From: Anaeramoeba flamelloides
Taxonomy: Eukaryota; Metamonada; Anaeramoebidae
Assembly: GCA_027625915.1 (NCBI GenBank)
Contig: JANTQA010000023.1
Span: 23,746,001 to 23,810,000 of the forward strand
Reading direction: 5' to 3'
DNA: 64,000 nt
In this document: positions 62,280 through 64,000 of the stretch, one piece after another
Position numbering within the stretch: position 1 is the first letter of the stretch
Layout of the letters: each line of letters starts with the position of its first letter
Position numbers and translations under genes: made by a program
The notes under the pieces: generated by a model
Databases searched by the model: none
What the model was told of the DNA's origin: nothing
What the model saw: the letters and a program-made list of their open reading frames with translations, nothing else

Positions 62280-62525
62280 GTATTCTTATGTTATGAACAA
62301 GAAAAAAATCAAAATATTGTGAATTATGTAAAAAAAATAAACAATTTAGAAATAATTGAAGATTTAAACCATTTTCTAGGTAACTTCCCAGCCTATGAAA
62401 AAAATCTCAAAACCTGGATATCTGAATTCAAAAAAATTGATATATCTAATTTATTAAAAAATAATAATATTTCTAATATTATAATAAAAAAAGGATTCAA
62501 GGTGCTTATTAGTCTTAGTGGGTAA
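62280..62525 (+). CDS. possible exon of an unrecognised gene
   Basis: After an acceptor-like TTACCTTAACAG (ending 62279) the frame reads VFLCYEQEKNQNIVNYVKKI, continues EDLNHFLGNFPAYEKNLKTW and ISEFKKIDISNLLKNN, and stops at TAA 62523-62525. A GTAATA donor, the same hexamer as in FCF1, overlaps the end at 62519. The composition is more protein-like than most spacer frames and predicts helices. No family recognised. It may be a relic. Confidence 0.35.
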   Translation, partial: VFLCYEQEKNQNIVNYVKKINNLEIIEDLNHFLGNFPAYEKNLKTWISEFKKIDISNLLKNNNISNIIIKKGFKVLISLSG

Positions 62526-62559
62526 TAAACTTATTTCTGAGTCTTTAATAAAATTCCTA

Positions 62560-62755
62560 AATAAAAATTTAGGAATTTTATTAAAAACTCAAAGTAAAAA
62601 TAATCTTTTTCAAATTTTTTTGGAAAAAAAATTAAATTGAATCTTCCAATATCTTTATAATTCTTTTTTAAAATTAATTTCAAGAACCTAATTTCTTGTT
62701 TGTGTATTTTTAAAAGCCTATTTATTTTATTTACTTAGAGAGCCAAAATTATAAT
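62560..62755 (+). repeat. partial copy of family C (C3)
   Basis: AATCTTCCAATATCTTTATA then TTCTTTTTTAAAATTAATTT and AACCTAATTTCTTGTTTGTG align with the right half of C1 and C2. The element ends are not recognisable, so this is a fragment. Confidence 0.55.
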
Positions 62756-62841
62756 GAACGCTTAAATTTGAGTAATGATTAGAGTTAAATTTTTTAAACA
62801 GGGATATTCAGATTACAAGAGAGAATTAGTAATTTGAAATA

Positions 62842-62999
62842 TATCTCAAAAAAATCGTTATAATGTAAATAAAAATGATGAAGTAATATCCGAATTTGAG
62901 TTTAAAAAGCTATTGAAACTCGGCCGATTATTCAATAGAAATCATTTACTTAATTATCTGTTGAAGAAAATTCAAAATATTGGCGAATATTGGATTTGA
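62842..62999 (+). pseudogene. coding-like fragment, perhaps same gene as 62280-62525
   Basis: A frame of about 52 codons reads NISQKNRYNVNKNDEVISEF then EFKKLLKLGRLFNRNHLLNY and LLKKIQNIGEYWI before TGA. It is preceded by a stop and has no clear acceptor. Helical, charged and unlike the spacer. It follows C3, so the element may have split a gene. Unrecognised family. Confidence 0.3.
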
Positions 63000-63565
63000 A
63001 ATGAATTATTTTTTTAGGTTACTAAAAATTTTTCGAATTCTTGAAAAAGTCAAAGTTAAAATCGTTTTTTTTTTTTTTTTTTATTAAAAAACAGCAAATT
63101 ACCCAGATTATATTGAAATATATTTATAGATTTATTCTAAATCATATAATACTTGAAAAGAAACAGGATTGATAACTGCACTCACAAATTTTGTGTTTTA
63201 AATCTTTTAAAAAGAAATTTGGAATTTGGAAAGGAGAAAATGGTTTTTACAAATATCAAAATATAAAAAAAAAAAAACATAAATTTTAATTTTACACAAT
63301 TTCTATTGGTATGCATTTGTTTATTCAATAAATATAACGTTAAAACATGAAAGTAATATTCACTAAATATCAAATTAGGAGAGTTCTTAATGGATAAAAG
63401 AGGGGTTGGGAGAGATATTGTTTTTTTTATTTATTGAAGAGGTATACATTAAGCTCTAGGTGCTTTTTTACTTAAATTTCTAAAAGGTGAATTTAAGCGC
63501 AAAAAATAGACTACCGGGGTATTCATAGGAAGGGACGGCCCAAATTATCTTTATCGTGAAAAGGT
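63000..63565. other. gene-free spacer
   Basis: A/T-rich. A GC-richer patch at 63505-63550 has no recognised identity. Confidence 0.45.
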
Positions 63566-63569
63566 GAAA

Positions 63570-63920
63570 ACAAAAAATTGAAAAAAAAAAAACAAAAATA
63601 AAGAAAAAACTCAAATTAGGTTTAGAAGGAGTTTATAAGAAACAATTGGTAAAAAATCAAAAAAAAAATAAAATCATTACTATTGGTTTAATCAAGAATA
63701 CCCACAATCACAGCTACATGATAATTTTGATTAATTTGGTTTGATAGTTGATCATGAATGTTCATTTGGGAGCTTGTTGTTTAATTGTTTTCGTTTCTTT
63801 TTTTCTTTTTGATTTGCTTGTTAACAATTTATATTTTTTGACTTTGCTTTTTCTTTTTTATTTTCAAAGTGCCGATACTGTCGTGTTTCAGTATCTTAGT
63901 AAACTTTGTTTCTATCTTTG
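63570..63920. repeat. repeat family I, second copy
   Basis: Aligns over ~350 bp with 15530-15900, which lies inside the 714-bp insertion: AAGAAAAAACTCAAATTAGG, an AACAATTGGTAAAAAATCA segment, CTATTGGTTTAATCAAGAAT, AATTTGGTTTGATAG, CGTTTCTTTTTTTCTTTTTGAT and TTTCAGTAT. The left flank differs from the 15.2-kb copy. Its right end may run to or past the window edge. Confidence 0.7.
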
Positions 63921-64000
63921 GGGTACATTTTTTTTTTCAAATATCAATTATTTTTGATAATTGGCATTTGAAGAACAAATAAAAAATAAGTAGAATAATA

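Overview
This is an AT-rich nuclear stretch from a unicellular eukaryote. Genes carry GT-AG introns (seen in HSP60, FCF1 and an ARF-like GTPase), all three standard stop codons are used, coding DNA is visibly richer in GC than the very A/T-rich spacers, and proteins carry long Q, N, K/E or RG tracts. An HSP60 with a GGM tail and a presequence-like N-terminus shows a mitochondrion or related organelle. Ankyrin/BTB, kelch, START, RIC8 and ARF-family proteins together suit an amoeboid or amoeboflagellate protist. Anaeramoebae or a dictyostelid-like amoebozoan are plausible, but species identity is an inference that the window cannot settle.

Layout: 1-166 is the C-terminal end of a gene running in from the left. 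3089-5432 is HSP60 (two exons). 5.8-9.4 kb is a dense cluster of short dispersed repeats, including one element nested inside another. 9580-12099 encodes an RG/polyQ/ankyrin/BTB protein. 12.1-22.8 kb has no intact gene but holds several repeat families, a clean 714-bp insertion with a 17-bp target duplication, and scraps of decayed coding sequence. 22823-23559 is FCF1 (two exons). 28115-28993 is a START-domain protein. 31726-33432 (minus) is a membrane-anchored bZIP factor. 37727-38107 is a small membrane protein. 39241-41073 (minus) is a RIC8-like G-alpha regulator. 46829-48173 (minus) is an ARF-like GTPase whose first exon, with the P-loop, I reconstructed from the sequence. 53967-54848 (minus) is a protein with three SRLERL motifs. 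60.2-63.0 kb has a kelch fragment and two exon-like stretches.

The genes are not an operon or a recognisable pathway cluster. They are housekeeping (HSP60 folding, FCF1 ribosome biogenesis), signalling or trafficking (RIC8, ARF-like, START) and regulatory (bZIP, BTB). About 50 kb of the 64 kb is spacer. Much of it is made of at least eleven dispersed repeat families, here called A to L (with I lying inside the 714-bp insertion). Several have terminal inverted repeats and TA dinucleotides at both ends, as expected of non-autonomous Tc1/mariner-type elements. No transposase, reverse transcriptase, rRNA, tRNA or CRISPR array was recognised.
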